Part shown: positions 49,784-59,360 of the stretch, in pieces
Numbering within the stretch: the stretch's first letter is position 1
Layout of the letters: each line of letters opens with the position of its first letter
Source of the DNA: JANSWP01 sp041941305
GTDB lineage: Bacteria; Bacteroidota; Bacteroidia; Chitinophagales; Saprospiraceae
NCBI GenBank assembly: GCA_041941305.1
Contig: JBGTQJ010000018.1
Span: 62,001 to 126,000, forward strand
DNA: 64,000 nt
Direction of reading: 5' to 3'
Notes under the pieces: generated by a model
What the model saw: the letters and a program-made list of their open reading frames with translations, nothing else
The model's database searches: none
What the model was told of the DNA's origin: nothing
Program-made: the position numbers and the translations under genes

Positions 49784-50211
49784 GTGCGTACTGTTTTTAA
49801 GCGTGGGATTTAGAATATAATAACCAACTCACTCTGACTTGCCCTTTTGCTTCCTGAGAAACTTTTACAAATCCTTACTTAGCTATGGCTAGGTGCGGGT
49901 TGTTAAAATTTCTCAGAAAACAAAAAATCTGCGTCATAATGAGTAGCTTATTAAATTCTCAATCCCTATGAAGGAGAGAGATTGAGGAAAGCAAAAACAA
50001 GAGCTCGCTATTGTTTAAAGCTTTCTATTCCACGCACCCGAAGCCCCTCACAGTTTCGAAGAACAAGTCCTTTGGGCCAGAAAGGCGATTATTCTTCGAG
50101 AAGGGGCTTTGGGGTGCAATTGGAATTATTAAAACTCAAACCTCTCTCTCTTCTGGTGTTTTTTATGAGTGATTCCAGAGACCAGCATCCAGGCAAACAG
50201 GTCCCCGAGTG
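49784..50211. other. Intergenic region with imperfect inverted repeat
   Basis: GCACCCGAAGCCCCT...TTCGAAGAA (50034-50063) and TTCTTCGAGAAGGGGCTTTGGGGTGC (about 50091-50118, given here in two parts by its core AGGGGCTTT) form an interrupted hairpin behind the PorE-like gene, probably its terminator. No coding frame is supported; the plus-strand frame 49982-50317 has no family features. Confidence 0.5.
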
Positions 50212-52902
50212 TTATTCATTCAATGATGTACTAGCGTCAGAGGTGTCTTCATTTTTGTTTTTGACTCTTACACCTGTTACGACAACTCTTCTTTCTTTAG
50301 AAGCCTTTGGGCTATAAATTGAAGACCGTACATCAGATTTATTATCACTAATATCTGTGGCAGCTTTTTCTTCACCATAGGGTGTGGCATTAATGATCAA
50401 CTTGCCATTGCCCAAATAGGGTTTGAAAGCTCCACTTTTGTAATATTTAAAATGATTGATAACCGTTTTGATTCTTCGGCGGGCCAAAGCCTCATTGTAC
50501 TTTGCGTTTGCCAAAGGACTGGTATACCCTTCTACTGCCAATCTTACTTTTTCTCCACCTTCCAGTAAGGTCAGGAGATAATCTGATAGGTCTACCAAAG
50601 CATAATAACCTGATTTTATTTCCTCCTCAAAGAATTGGGAGGCTTCAAGTTTGGCATTTTCCCTTTCTTTTCCAGTTAATCCAGAAGCATATCCGGCCTC
50701 AAATCTCGGTTTCTTCTTGAGATACCTTTCGAAGGTAGCTCCATAAGAAGTATTGGGATGCATTTTGTAGTGAGGAGCGCCATTGTCGAAATACAAAGTA
50801 ATTGGGAAAATGTCCTCTTCTATTTCATTGACAGCCATTTTCGGCTGTTGTGGAACTGGCACAGCTTTTTTACTTGTAGCAGGAGGAGGCACAGGTGTCG
50901 CTTTTTTAGGCTGAACAGCTGGTCTGTTATTTTGGACTGCTACTTTACTTTCCTGTTTAGTCGGTGTATTGACTTTGCTCAAGGCTTCAGTGTTGGCATT
51001 TGTTCCTTCAATGTCTAAGAATAAATCCCTTGTCAATACTTTTTGAGATTCGTATCCTTTGAAGGAAAGGACATGCGGATTATCATCATACCCCTCTTTC
51101 AAACCAATGATTTCATATTCCCTGTCTGTTTGAATAGGAATTCTGACCATGAATTCCCCAGAACTAATTGTGTATTTTTGACTGATGTTATCTTTCATGT
51201 CCCTTACTTCCACTTGCAAGTCCTGAATTGGTTTTCTTGTTTGGGCGCTAAAGGTTCTGAGTACCAATTCACTAGACGGTCTTAAGAAGACATATTTTTT
51301 AGGTTCTCCTTCATCCAATAAGTCGTTGGTATTTACTTCCAAATAACCGGGGTGATAACCTCCTTTCGAAATTTCAATTTTATACTCTCTACTTGGAAAT
51401 AATGGCAAATCAATTTTATACTCATCATTGCCCATGATGTATTCCTCTGTAATGCCCTTATTCAAATCTTTTATGTGAACAGTTGCGCCATACAACATTG
51501 AAAAATCAATCTCATTAAAGGCAGAAACGGATAAACTAAGGTGATGCGTCAACTGATAAATATCGTGCAGGTTGCAATCCCGATCAGGGCTGATACACAA
51601 TGAACCTGCTCGATTGGAGGCGATGTATGCAGTTGAGGTCAAAGGGTCGACGATGTAATATAAATCATCAAAACTCGTATTGACCGGATAGCCCATGTTT
51701 TCAATCTCACCCCATCCTTTTTCGCCCTTAATGGTTCTAAAAATATCATAACCACCCAAATTTTGTCGGCCGTCAGAACTAAAATACAAGGTCTGATTGT
51801 GTGGGTCGAAAAATGGAGTCAATTCATCCGCATCTGAATTTACTTCCTTTAGATTTTCAGGACTTGATATTCTACCTGTACTGCTCACTTTACTGACCCA
51901 TATATCCATATTGCCTTTTCCACCAGCGCGGTCTGAAACAAAAAACAACAATTCCTGTCCAGTTTCAGAGTCCCAACCAACAGCAGGTTGAGTGGAAGAA
52001 GAACCAGGTAAGTTGACTGGTTCCTGAATTTTATTGGCACGTCCCCAATCTCTTCCTGGCATTCTTTCCCGATAATACAAATCGCAACGGAAATCTTGTC
52101 CCTGGTTCAATTGCTCACATATTGAATAGTACATCCTGTTACCTTCAGCATTCATAGCGAAATTGGCAGTGAAAGTATTGGCAGCTCTTGAGTTTTGGCG
52201 AATAGGTCGACCTTCTTCGCCATTGATGGATCTAAATACTTTTGTAACCAATTTGTACTCTACATGCTTGTTTTTCTTTTTCGCTCGTTTTTTGCGTTTT
52301 TTCTTCTTCTTTTTCTTCTTCTTACCTAATTCAATCCTGGTTTTTGAAGTTGATGTATAATAAATCGTATCCCCAACGATGAATGGTCCATAGTCTGAAT
52401 AATAGGAATTTACGGTTTCTGGCAACTGATAGACTTCTACCTTTACAGGTTGTGCCATCGCTTTTTTTGCCCATTCACAGTTTTGAATCTCAGTTCTGGC
52501 CCTTCTTTGAGATTTTAAACTTCCTCCTGGCGTATTGGCATAAGTATCGAATAGCTCTATCGCTTCATCAAATTTCTCCAGGCTCTTTTTTACGGTTGCC
52601 AACCAATAATTGGTCATTTTGTATTCCTCTTTTCGCTCTGCTTCTGGAATTCTTTCAAAGTATTCTTCTGCGACCTTATAGGAGCGCAAATTATGGGCAG
52701 ACAAGCCGCCATAATACAGCGCATCCAAACGATCGCTCTCCTCGTCTAATACGATTTCGTAATAGGCAAGTGCTGAGGAATAATTTCTAACCTCGTAAGC
52801 TTCCTCCGCTTTCGAGACGTAAGCTCGAAGGGATTGTGTAGCCCCCCATTGGCAGACAAACGCTAGTATCAGCGCCGTCATCAGGTGTTTTTTAAATGTC
52901 AT
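50212..52902 (-). CDS. PorE-like OmpA-family T9SS accessory protein
   Basis: The 896-residue protein has a signal peptide (MTFKKHLMTALILAFVCQWG). TPR-like helices follow at about 25-150 (AEEAYEVRNYSSALAYYEIV). Then come a PD40/WD40-like beta-propeller (about 170-470; LLFFVSDRAGGKGNMDIWVS, LYFSSDGRQNLGGYDIFRTI), carboxypeptidase-regulatory-like modules (about 480-640), a proline-rich linker, and an OmpA C-terminal peptidoglycan-binding domain (LAVEGYTSPLANAKYNEALA, RRIKTVINHF). This domain order is that of PorE of the Porphyromonas T9SS, which ties the complex to peptidoglycan. The gene lies between the PorP/SprF and type B adhesin genes. Odd feature: a lysine run (K9, then RKKRAKKK) near residue 200 within the propeller. 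Confidence 0.9.
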   Translation of the reverse strand: MTFKKHLMTALILAFVCQWGATQSLRAYVSKAEEAYEVRNYSSALAYYEIVLDEESDRLDALYYGGLSAHNLRSYKVAEEYFERIPEAERKEEYKMTNYWLATVKKSLEKFDEAIELFDTYANTPGGSLKSQRRARTEIQNCEWAKKAMAQPVKVEVYQLPETVNSYYSDYGPFIVGDTIYYTSTSKTRIELGKKKKKKKKKRKKRAKKKNKHVEYKLVTKVFRSINGEEGRPIRQNSRAANTFTANFAMNAEGNRMYYSICEQLNQGQDFRCDLYYRERMPGRDWGRANKIQEPVNLPGSSSTQPAVGWDSETGQELLFFVSDRAGGKGNMDIWVSKVSSTGRISSPENLKEVNSDADELTPFFDPHNQTLYFSSDGRQNLGGYDIFRTIKGEKGWGEIENMGYPVNTSFDDLYYIVDPLTSTAYIASNRAGSLCISPDRDCNLHDIYQLTHHLSLSVSAFNEIDFSMLYGATVHIKDLNKGITEEYIMGNDEYKIDLPLFPSREYKIEISKGGYHPGYLEVNTNDLLDEGEPKKYVFLRPSSELVLRTFSAQTRKPIQDLQVEVRDMKDNISQKYTISSGEFMVRIPIQTDREYEIIGLKEGYDDNPHVLSFKGYESQKVLTRDLFLDIEGTNANTEALSKVNTPTKQESKVAVQNNRPAVQPKKATPVPPPATSKKAVPVPQQPKMAVNEIEEDIFPITLYFDNGAPHYKMHPNTSYGATFERYLKKKPRFEAGYASGLTGKERENAKLEASQFFEEEIKSGYYALVDLSDYLLTLLEGGEKVRLAVEGYTSPLANAKYNEALARRRIKTVINHFKYYKSGAFKPYLGNGKLIINATPYGEEKAATDISDNKSDVRSSIYSPKASKERRVVVTGVRVKNKNEDTSDASTSLNE

Positions 52903-52966
52903 AACGGTAAGGTTTGAGTGTAGTTTTCTAAAAATTTATTTCGGTGTATGGTTTTCTTGTTGCTGG

Positions 52967-53055
52967 TTTACTGGGGTCTTGGTTACTGGTTGCTGTTTGC
53001 TGGTCACTGGTTGCTGGTTACTGTTTGCTGGTTACTGGTTGCTGGTTGCTGGTGC
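52967..53055. repeat. GGTTRCT heptamer array
   Basis: About a dozen copies of GGTTGCT/GGTTACT with some GTTTGCT variants fill most of the gap between the PorE-like and PorP/SprF genes. Orientation on the plus strand is GGTT. No clear AACC partner array is present; only AACCAAAACCGAG at about 53077-53089 hints at one. Confidence 0.8.
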
Positions 53056-53105
53056 TCTTTTTTTCTTCCTTAGTTAACCAAAACCGAGTGAGGCTATTTC
53101 TTTTC

Positions 53106-54131
53106 TTATAAAAATGCTGGGCAATGTGGACAGTAGGATTTAAATGGAACTTCAGTGATGATGTAAATCGCAGAAACCTCTAATCCTCCAAAGCCTAGTG
53201 TTGCTTCTCTAAATTGAGAAAGATTGGCATCATAACTAAAGGTGATTTTCCAGCCATTGTAGTGGAATCCCATATAAGGAATGATGGCATCATTGAGTCT
53301 GTAATAGACACCTGCATCGATCGCTGCAACTCTTGTGGGTCTGCTGACCAGGAAGTGTCTCACACCTGTACCAAATAATATCTCCTTATAAGGTCCTTGT
53401 AATTGTCCAGTTGCGTAAAATGTCACGTCCATATGGCTATTTACCACTTTGTTGCCCATGGCATACACACTATACCTGCGTTCCAATTTTACTTCTGCAT
53501 TGTCGAAGAAAGATTTGGTTGGTTCACTTAGGTGGAATATTCCGAACCCAACGTCCAGGCTGGAACGATCGAATGGTGCAGCGAGGTGAAGATTGATGCC
53601 TGCCGAAACATCACCAAAGACCACTTTTGTTTTATCGAAAAGATCTGCAGTCGGGCAGGTTGGACAGGCTTCCCCGTTGACGAATTGATCGGGAAAGTAT
53701 AATTGATAAGTATTGAATGACCTTTGAATTGCACTTCCTGTGATCCCAATAGTCATGAAATTGCGCATCTTCTTATCGAATTTCACAGAATAAGATCCTG
53801 TGAAACTAAATTGAGCATAGGTTAGATGTGAATCTCCCGCCTGATCATAATCAAGAAATAATCCTGCTGCTAAAGGACCGTTCTTTTCTTTATTAAAACG
53901 GGCATCCAGGCTAGTGGAAAATTGAAGATAAGAGACTGGGACGGAGTGCCACTGAGGTTTGAAATTGCTGGCAAAACGCATGTCTCCATTAAAAACTCCT
54001 GTAAGTCCAGGATTTAGATTGACGTGGGAGTTATTGAACTGGGAGTAGTGAATATCCTGAGCGTTTAATGTAAATGCTAGCAGAAGAATCAAACTGCCAC
54101 ACCAGAATTTGAAGGTGTTGAGTTTCTTCAT
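53106..54131 (-). CDS. PorP/SprF family T9SS outer-membrane protein
   Basis: The 341-residue protein has a signal peptide (FWCGSLILLLAFTLNAQ), the family opening DIHYSQFNNSHVNLNPGLTG, a predicted 14-stranded outer-membrane barrel (alternating strands such as GPLAAGLFLDYDQAGDSHLT and FREATLGFGGLEVSAIYII) and a C-terminal CPHCPAF tail of the cysteine-containing type seen in this family. PorP/SprF proteins are dedicated partners that help type B cargo reach or stay on the surface. It is the first gene of the minus-strand set PorP/SprF, PorE-like, type B adhesin. The gap to the next gene is 203 bp and holds a heptamer array. Confidence 0.95.
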   Translation of the reverse strand: MKKLNTFKFWCGSLILLLAFTLNAQDIHYSQFNNSHVNLNPGLTGVFNGDMRFASNFKPQWHSVPVSYLQFSTSLDARFNKEKNGPLAAGLFLDYDQAGDSHLTYAQFSFTGSYSVKFDKKMRNFMTIGITGSAIQRSFNTYQLYFPDQFVNGEACPTCPTADLFDKTKVVFGDVSAGINLHLAAPFDRSSLDVGFGIFHLSEPTKSFFDNAEVKLERRYSVYAMGNKVVNSHMDVTFYATGQLQGPYKEILFGTGVRHFLVSRPTRVAAIDAGVYYRLNDAIIPYMGFHYNGWKITFSYDANLSQFREATLGFGGLEVSAIYIITEVPFKSYCPHCPAFL

Positions 54132-55329
54132 AGTTTTTGTTTTTTGTTTTAATAATTCCGTTGATTAGTATTTGCAGTTTTGTGTTTAAAAGTGTTTGAG
54201 TTTGAGATATTCCTGCAAATACTAAAGTTTAATTTTCGCGCAGGCGAAAGAAATAAGTTTTACATCAAAACAATACGGGATACGGATTCGGACAAGTTGT
54301 AAACTGAAGCCTTAAAATCTTTCATAAATTTGACTTTACGGATAATAAACAGTCATTATTATCTGAAAGCAAACTCACGGGAGACGCTTCAAGTAATTTT
54401 AATTTTGATTAGGACAATTTAGAGTATCGGCGGTCGCCGGGTCATCTAGAAATTTAGGGCGGTGTTTAATCAGTTGTTTTTGTTTTCTACCACTTTAGAT
54501 TATTAAGTCCATGTAATGACGAATATTCTTATTGTATGTTTAGTGCTCCATAAAATGAACCTAAGGATATAAAAGCTATGGCTTAGAATATCATAGATCC
54601 TGGTTGTTTTTCAAAAGGTTTAATACTGATGGGAGACTCTAAATAAAATAGAATGGGTTGGAATAAATCTGAAAAATTAAAATGAGTTAATTATTGGAAT
54701 GTAAAAGTTTAACAATCAATAATTAAAAGAACATAAGTATTTGTATTACAAGAACTTAAGGCAATTATCCAGAATAATTCCTGAAAAACCAAAGGATGAA
54801 ACACATATTTTTTTAATAAATAAAACAAGTTTTTATTCAATATTAGGTATTAAAATATTACTCTACGCATAAATACCTAAAGCAAAAACTTGAGGCTTGA
54901 ATTTATTTTGTTTTTTAGATAGTAACTAAGTTTTATAACAATTAAAAATATTTGAAAAATACTACTCTTTAGCTTTGAAAAAAGAAGGAGAAAAAACTAG
55001 ATTTGCTCCACGTCCCAGCTCGCAGCCTTATCGCTATTTCCTTATTACTACTGGTTTCATTCCCCATAATATCCTGAAGTTGTCTAAAGTTTTTCATTTG
55101 GGCTGAAAACTCGTCTTTTCCGCCCTGTATTCAGAAAATTTTTCAGCCGTAGCGCTGCTATGCCTTCTCCAAAGGAGTCCTTCGGACAAAATATTCTGAA
55201 TACATGACAAAAAATCCATCATTTTCATCTTCAAACAAAAACTTTAGACAACTTCACTACTTATTACGCCCAATCTGATAAGCTTCGCACCCAAACCGAA
55301 ATGGAAGCTGTTCAGCAAAAACGTTCACT
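54132..55329. other. Long divergent intergenic region
   Basis: This is 1198 bp between divergent operons (PorP/SprF to the left, OmpA paralogue 1 to the right). It is AT-rich without a supported gene. It should contain both promoters. The palindromic element at 55075-55256 is the only strong structure. Confidence 0.45.
55075..55256. repeat. Long palindromic element, copy 2
   Basis: Outer arms TGAAGTTGTCTAAAGTTTTT (55075-55094 and complement at 55237-55256) are a perfect 20-bp inverted repeat. A second inverted pair lies inside: TGTATTCAGAAAATTTT near 55126 with AAAATATTCTGAATACA near 55190. The centre holds CTCCAAAGGAG followed by TCCTTCGGA. Ends and the TTCAGC...TTCG centre resemble 22216-22378. 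It ends 74 bp before the OmpA paralogue start. Confidence 0.7.
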
Positions 55330-56748
55330 ATGAAGAGAGCTACTACACAACTAATCTTATCATTGGGGTTGTTATCCTTCCTTGGTGCGCAAGAGGGATT
55401 TCAAAGCGGTTCATCCTTTAATTATTACAACCCCAAAAATCATTCAGTTGAAATTGGCTTACACGGAGGCCACTTTTTCAGTTCTGGCAATATTGATTTT
55501 GTTCCAGGCTACGCAGTTGGCATTCACGCAAGAAGGGCACTTGATCATGTTTTTTCACTTCGTTTAGAGTTGTTGTATGGCTCGGCAAATGGGGAAGATG
55601 ATGGAAATTTAAATGGTTTCTCAAATAATTTCTATTCAGGTACTGCTCATATTGTAGCCGCTCTCAACAATTTGAAATGGAATATGAGAGAACGAAGAAC
55701 CAATCTTTATACCCTGGTCGGAGTGGGACTCAATACATTTGATGTAAGTATAGAGGAAAACGGAGAAAAGATTGGGGAAATAGGAACAGACCTCGCCCTG
55801 AATTTAAACCTGGGTGCTGGTATTGCCTTTAGAATTAACGAAAAAATAAATATAGCTATTGAACATCAGGCTATTGCGGTGATGGGAAATCGCTCTGATT
55901 TAATTGATGGAACGGAAACTTTAACCAGCAATGCCTCCAACCGTCGAACCTTTAGCGACATTCTCAACTATTCCAATGTTCGATTTAATTTTAACATAGG
56001 TAAGTCCTCTTCGAATACCGAACCACTTTACTGGCTGAACCCACTTGAGACGATTATCAATGATGTTACTTTATTAAAAGATACAAGGGTGAACATGAGC
56101 GATATGGATGCTGATGGAGTGATCGATCAATTGGATGAGGAGGAAGCCACACCCGAAGAGGCGCCGGTGAATGTAAAAGGGATTGCGGTAGATAGTGATG
56201 GGGATGGCTTGAAGGATTATGAAGATAAAGAGCCTTACTCTCCCATGGGGGGCTTTGAAATTGATGATGAAGGTGTAGCCCAATTGCCGGATATTGATGC
56301 ACTGGTTAATAAATTGGTGGAAGAAAAACTAAAGGAATTGTTGCCTGCAAAGGATGAAACAGAAAAATCCAAAGTAGAAATTGTCTCCTGGTATTTGCCA
56401 ACTATATATTTCCCTTCTGGAAGTACGCAGGTCCAAGCCTCTGACTATGGCAAGGTCGCTGCAATTGGAAAGGTTATTAGGGAAAACCCCAAATTGAAGT
56501 TTGTCATTACAGGGCATGCGGATGTCACCGGGTCTGCAGTTAGAAATAATCAATTATCGTATGAGAGGGCTCTCTCTGTAATCAATTATTTGGTTGAAAA
56601 ACACAAAATCAATCGGGAGCGGCTCCTATTGCAATGGAAGGGAGAAGATAATAACCTGGTAGAAGGTATGTATGATGTAAATAGAAGAGTAGAAGTGAAA
56701 GTTGCCGGAGATGAAGTTGAAATGGCAGCACCGAAGCCCGGAAATTAA
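55330..56748 (+). CDS. OmpA-family protein with TSP3 loops, paralogue 1
   Basis: The 472-residue protein has a signal peptide ending near FLGAQ. An N-terminal outer-membrane barrel-like domain (about 35-225) includes SVEIGLHGGHFFSSGNIDFV and RRALDHVFSLRLELLYG. Acidic thrombospondin-type-3 calcium loops follow (MDADGVIDQLDEEE, DSDGDGLKDYEDKE, about 250-300), and a C-terminal OmpA domain (about 355-460) has the peptidoglycan contacts GHADVTGSAVRNNQLSYERA and VNRRVEVKV. It should link the outer membrane to peptidoglycan. It is the first of three close paralogues in 8.6 kb; a TonB receptor gene follows 59 bp later, so they are likely co-transcribed. Confidence 0.93.
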   Translation: MKRATTQLILSLGLLSFLGAQEGFQSGSSFNYYNPKNHSVEIGLHGGHFFSSGNIDFVPGYAVGIHARRALDHVFSLRLELLYGSANGEDDGNLNGFSNNFYSGTAHIVAALNNLKWNMRERRTNLYTLVGVGLNTFDVSIEENGEKIGEIGTDLALNLNLGAGIAFRINEKINIAIEHQAIAVMGNRSDLIDGTETLTSNASNRRTFSDILNYSNVRFNFNIGKSSSNTEPLYWLNPLETIINDVTLLKDTRVNMSDMDADGVIDQLDEEEATPEEAPVNVKGIAVDSDGDGLKDYEDKEPYSPMGGFEIDDEGVAQLPDIDALVNKLVEEKLKELLPAKDETEKSKVEIVSWYLPTIYFPSGSTQVQASDYGKVAAIGKVIRENPKLKFVITGHADVTGSAVRNNQLSYERALSVINYLVEKHKINRERLLLQWKGEDNNLVEGMYDVNRRVEVKVAGDEVEMAAPKPGN

Positions 56749-56807
56749 TGTAGAAGGCATTTCGGAGTTTCAAACACTTAATTCACAAAAAACAAAACAC
56801 TAAACTA

Positions 56808-59306
56808 ATGAGAGCACTTTTTTTAATTATCTCAATTTGTTGCCTCAATTATTTATCCGCTCAAACCATTATTTTTGGAAAAATCACTGATGCCACCAAT
56901 GAAGAGCCCCTCATTGGAGCATTTGTTTCTATAAAAGGCTCCCAATTAACCACCGTTTCCAGTACAGATGGTTCCTTTCAAATTATCGCTCCTTCTGTAA
57001 ACAAAGGAACCAAAATGGTTTTATCCGTTAGCCATTTAGGTTATCACGATAATTTGGAAGTCCTTGAATTGATGCCGGTTGACGATGGCGAAAGCATAGA
57101 AAGAAATGTCGTTTTGTCTCCCGACCCGCTTACCCTTAAAGATGTTACAGTTACTGCAAATAAAGTAGAAGAAGAATTGCAAGATGTTCCAATTGCTGCA
57201 ACTGTGATTACAGCAGAAAATATGCAAAAAAGAACGGTAGCAGATGTAGAGGAGGCTTTCGAGTCTGTTCCAAATTTGGTGATTGAAGGCTATGTGCCCA
57301 GTCAGACATCGGTATCATTGAGAGGTCTGGCATCAGATTTCACGAATGTTGGAGTTGAGAATTCTGTTGGTCTGTATATAGATGATGTATACTACTCAAG
57401 ATCAGCTAATTTTAATTCCTCCATCATGGATATTGAAAGGGTAGAGGTGTTGAGAGGTCCTCAGGGAACAAATTTTGGGAAAAACTCTATTGGTGGCGTA
57501 TTGCATATTATCCCGGAGAAACCCAAAATGGCAAATTTTGGAGCGATAGAGTTAAATGCTGGCAATTTTAATTATTTGCGGGTGCGCGCCAAAGGAAATA
57601 CCATGCTTGTTAAAGATAAATTAGCTCTGCGAGTATCTGGAGCTTATAGAAAAAGAGATGGATGGATGCTCATGGAAAATCCAGAAATTGCTGAAGAAAA
57701 CGGCATACTTTTTTATGGTGGGCGGGCTTCCCTGCTTTTTAAACCAAATGATAATATTACTTTTAACCTGAAAGGCTCTTTTTCAAAAGACGAAAGGGCA
57801 GATATCAGAACAGATTATAAAACCCCTGAAACTGGTGATGTTTTGCCTGTGGACAAAATAGAACAAAATCACTTTGATCGAAGGGGTAACATTAATGACG
57901 ATAACCGGAGATTTAAAAGAGATTTATTTGGTGTCAATGGAAAATTGGACATCAAACTTGGTAATCGACACACCCTTACAAGTGTAACAGCTTACCATAC
58001 TTCAACTACAGATGCCTATCGTGATTTTGATGGAACTTCCTTTGACGCTTTTGGTAATGGAAGATACCTGGAAACCAAAAATATAAGCCAGGAAATCAGA
58101 ATTGCGACACCCCGGGAAAATCAAAAGTTCTTTTATGTTCTTGGTGCCTTTTTCCTTAAAGAAGAAATCAATAACGACGATGAGTTGCTGGCAAATGAAG
58201 CTGCTGAACATGTTTTTAGAGTAGTTAGAAACCTTCCTGGTCTGGATTTGCCCCCCAGCTATGAAGAAGTTGCAATTAACCATGGGCGAAATAGTTCTAC
58301 CAGCTATGCCGCATTTTTGAATACTTCCTATGAATTTTCTGATAGAATCAGGTTGAATGCTGGATTGCGCTATAACTATGAAGATAAAACAGCAGATTAT
58401 TGGCAGGATGTCATTACTACTTTCCCAATTGCATTCATCAACCAACCAATTGGAGCCATGGATAATCCAATTTCAAGAGATACTTCGAATAGTGTTGTAA
58501 CTGGAAATATAGGAATGGATTTTAAGACCACTGATAATATTTTGTTGTATGTCAATTATTCAAGGGGGGTTAAAGGCTCTGGTTTTAATGTAGTTTTTGC
58601 AAGAGATTCCGTGGTTTTTGATCGGGCATTTATATTCAAACCAGAATTTATCAATAGCTATGAGTTTGGGATAAAGTTGAAGATGCAAAACCGATTCCTT
58701 TTCAATGCTGCAGTTTTTGTCACCGATTTTATCAATAAACAAGAGGCAGTAGCAGTTGGTAACAACATTTTTGTTTCCAATGCCGAGGCTGTACAGGGAC
58801 AGGGAATCGAAGCAGAATTTGTAGGGGTGTGGAATAGGTTTTTTAAAACAGAAGTATCGCTGGGGGCTTTAAATATGAAGTATACCAATTTCCCATTTGT
58901 AGACCCCAATTCTGTAGATCCAGGTACTTTATTGCCCACGGATACTATTAATTTAAGTGGAAACAGGGCATTCAAAGCACCAGATTTTACCTTTAAATTT
59001 TCACCAGAATTCCATTTTCCCCTGGGAAGAGAACTGAATTTGTTGTTGAGAGCAGATTACAATTTTGTTGGAAAAATTTATAATGACATATTCAATACAG
59101 AAACCATAGCGAGAGCGCCAACCGGTATCTTAAATGCCCGATTGGGTGTTTCTACGAAAAATAAACGATTTGAGGTAGCGCTATGGGGAAAAAATATCTT
59201 AGACAAAACGTATATTCAACATGGCTGGACATTCGCCTTTGGCGATTTGGTTGCCTTAAATAATCCTAGATTGATCGGTGTGGAGCTGAGAGCTAATTTT
59301 TATTGA
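56808..59306 (+). CDS. TonB-dependent receptor
   Basis: The 832-residue protein has a signal peptide (MRALFLIISICCLNYLSAQ), a carboxypeptidase-regulatory-like domain (about 22-105; KITDATNEEPLIGAFVSIKG), a plug (about 115-230; TSVSLRGLASDFTNVGVENS, VEVLRGPQGTNFGKNSIGGV) and a beta-barrel to the end (RLIGVELRANFY). The plug and barrel resemble siderophore/vitamin-type receptors more than SusC. The substrate is unknown. It sits between OmpA paralogues 1 and 2 with gaps of 59 and 54 bp, suggesting one operon; there is no terminator between them. Confidence 0.93.
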   Translation: MRALFLIISICCLNYLSAQTIIFGKITDATNEEPLIGAFVSIKGSQLTTVSSTDGSFQIIAPSVNKGTKMVLSVSHLGYHDNLEVLELMPVDDGESIERNVVLSPDPLTLKDVTVTANKVEEELQDVPIAATVITAENMQKRTVADVEEAFESVPNLVIEGYVPSQTSVSLRGLASDFTNVGVENSVGLYIDDVYYSRSANFNSSIMDIERVEVLRGPQGTNFGKNSIGGVLHIIPEKPKMANFGAIELNAGNFNYLRVRAKGNTMLVKDKLALRVSGAYRKRDGWMLMENPEIAEENGILFYGGRASLLFKPNDNITFNLKGSFSKDERADIRTDYKTPETGDVLPVDKIEQNHFDRRGNINDDNRRFKRDLFGVNGKLDIKLGNRHTLTSVTAYHTSTTDAYRDFDGTSFDAFGNGRYLETKNISQEIRIATPRENQKFFYVLGAFFLKEEINNDDELLANEAAEHVFRVVRNLPGLDLPPSYEEVAINHGRNSSTSYAAFLNTSYEFSDRIRLNAGLRYNYEDKTADYWQDVITTFPIAFINQPIGAMDNPISRDTSNSVVTGNIGMDFKTTDNILLYVNYSRGVKGSGFNVVFARDSVVFDRAFIFKPEFINSYEFGIKLKMQNRFLFNAAVFVTDFINKQEAVAVGNNIFVSNAEAVQGQGIEAEFVGVWNRFFKTEVSLGALNMKYTNFPFVDPNSVDPGTLLPTDTINLSGNRAFKAPDFTFKFSPEFHFPLGRELNLLLRADYNFVGKIYNDIFNTETIARAPTGILNARLGVSTKNKRFEVALWGKNILDKTYIQHGWTFAFGDLVALNNPRLIGVELRANFY

Positions 59307-59360
59307 GAAGTTGTTTCAAACAGAAATGATGCCCGCCACACCTTTTTAAAAACAAAGACT

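Noticed and set aside
49982..50317. Plus-strand frame of 111 residues
   Set aside because: It overlaps the 3' end of the PorE-like gene and an inverted repeat, and has no family features.
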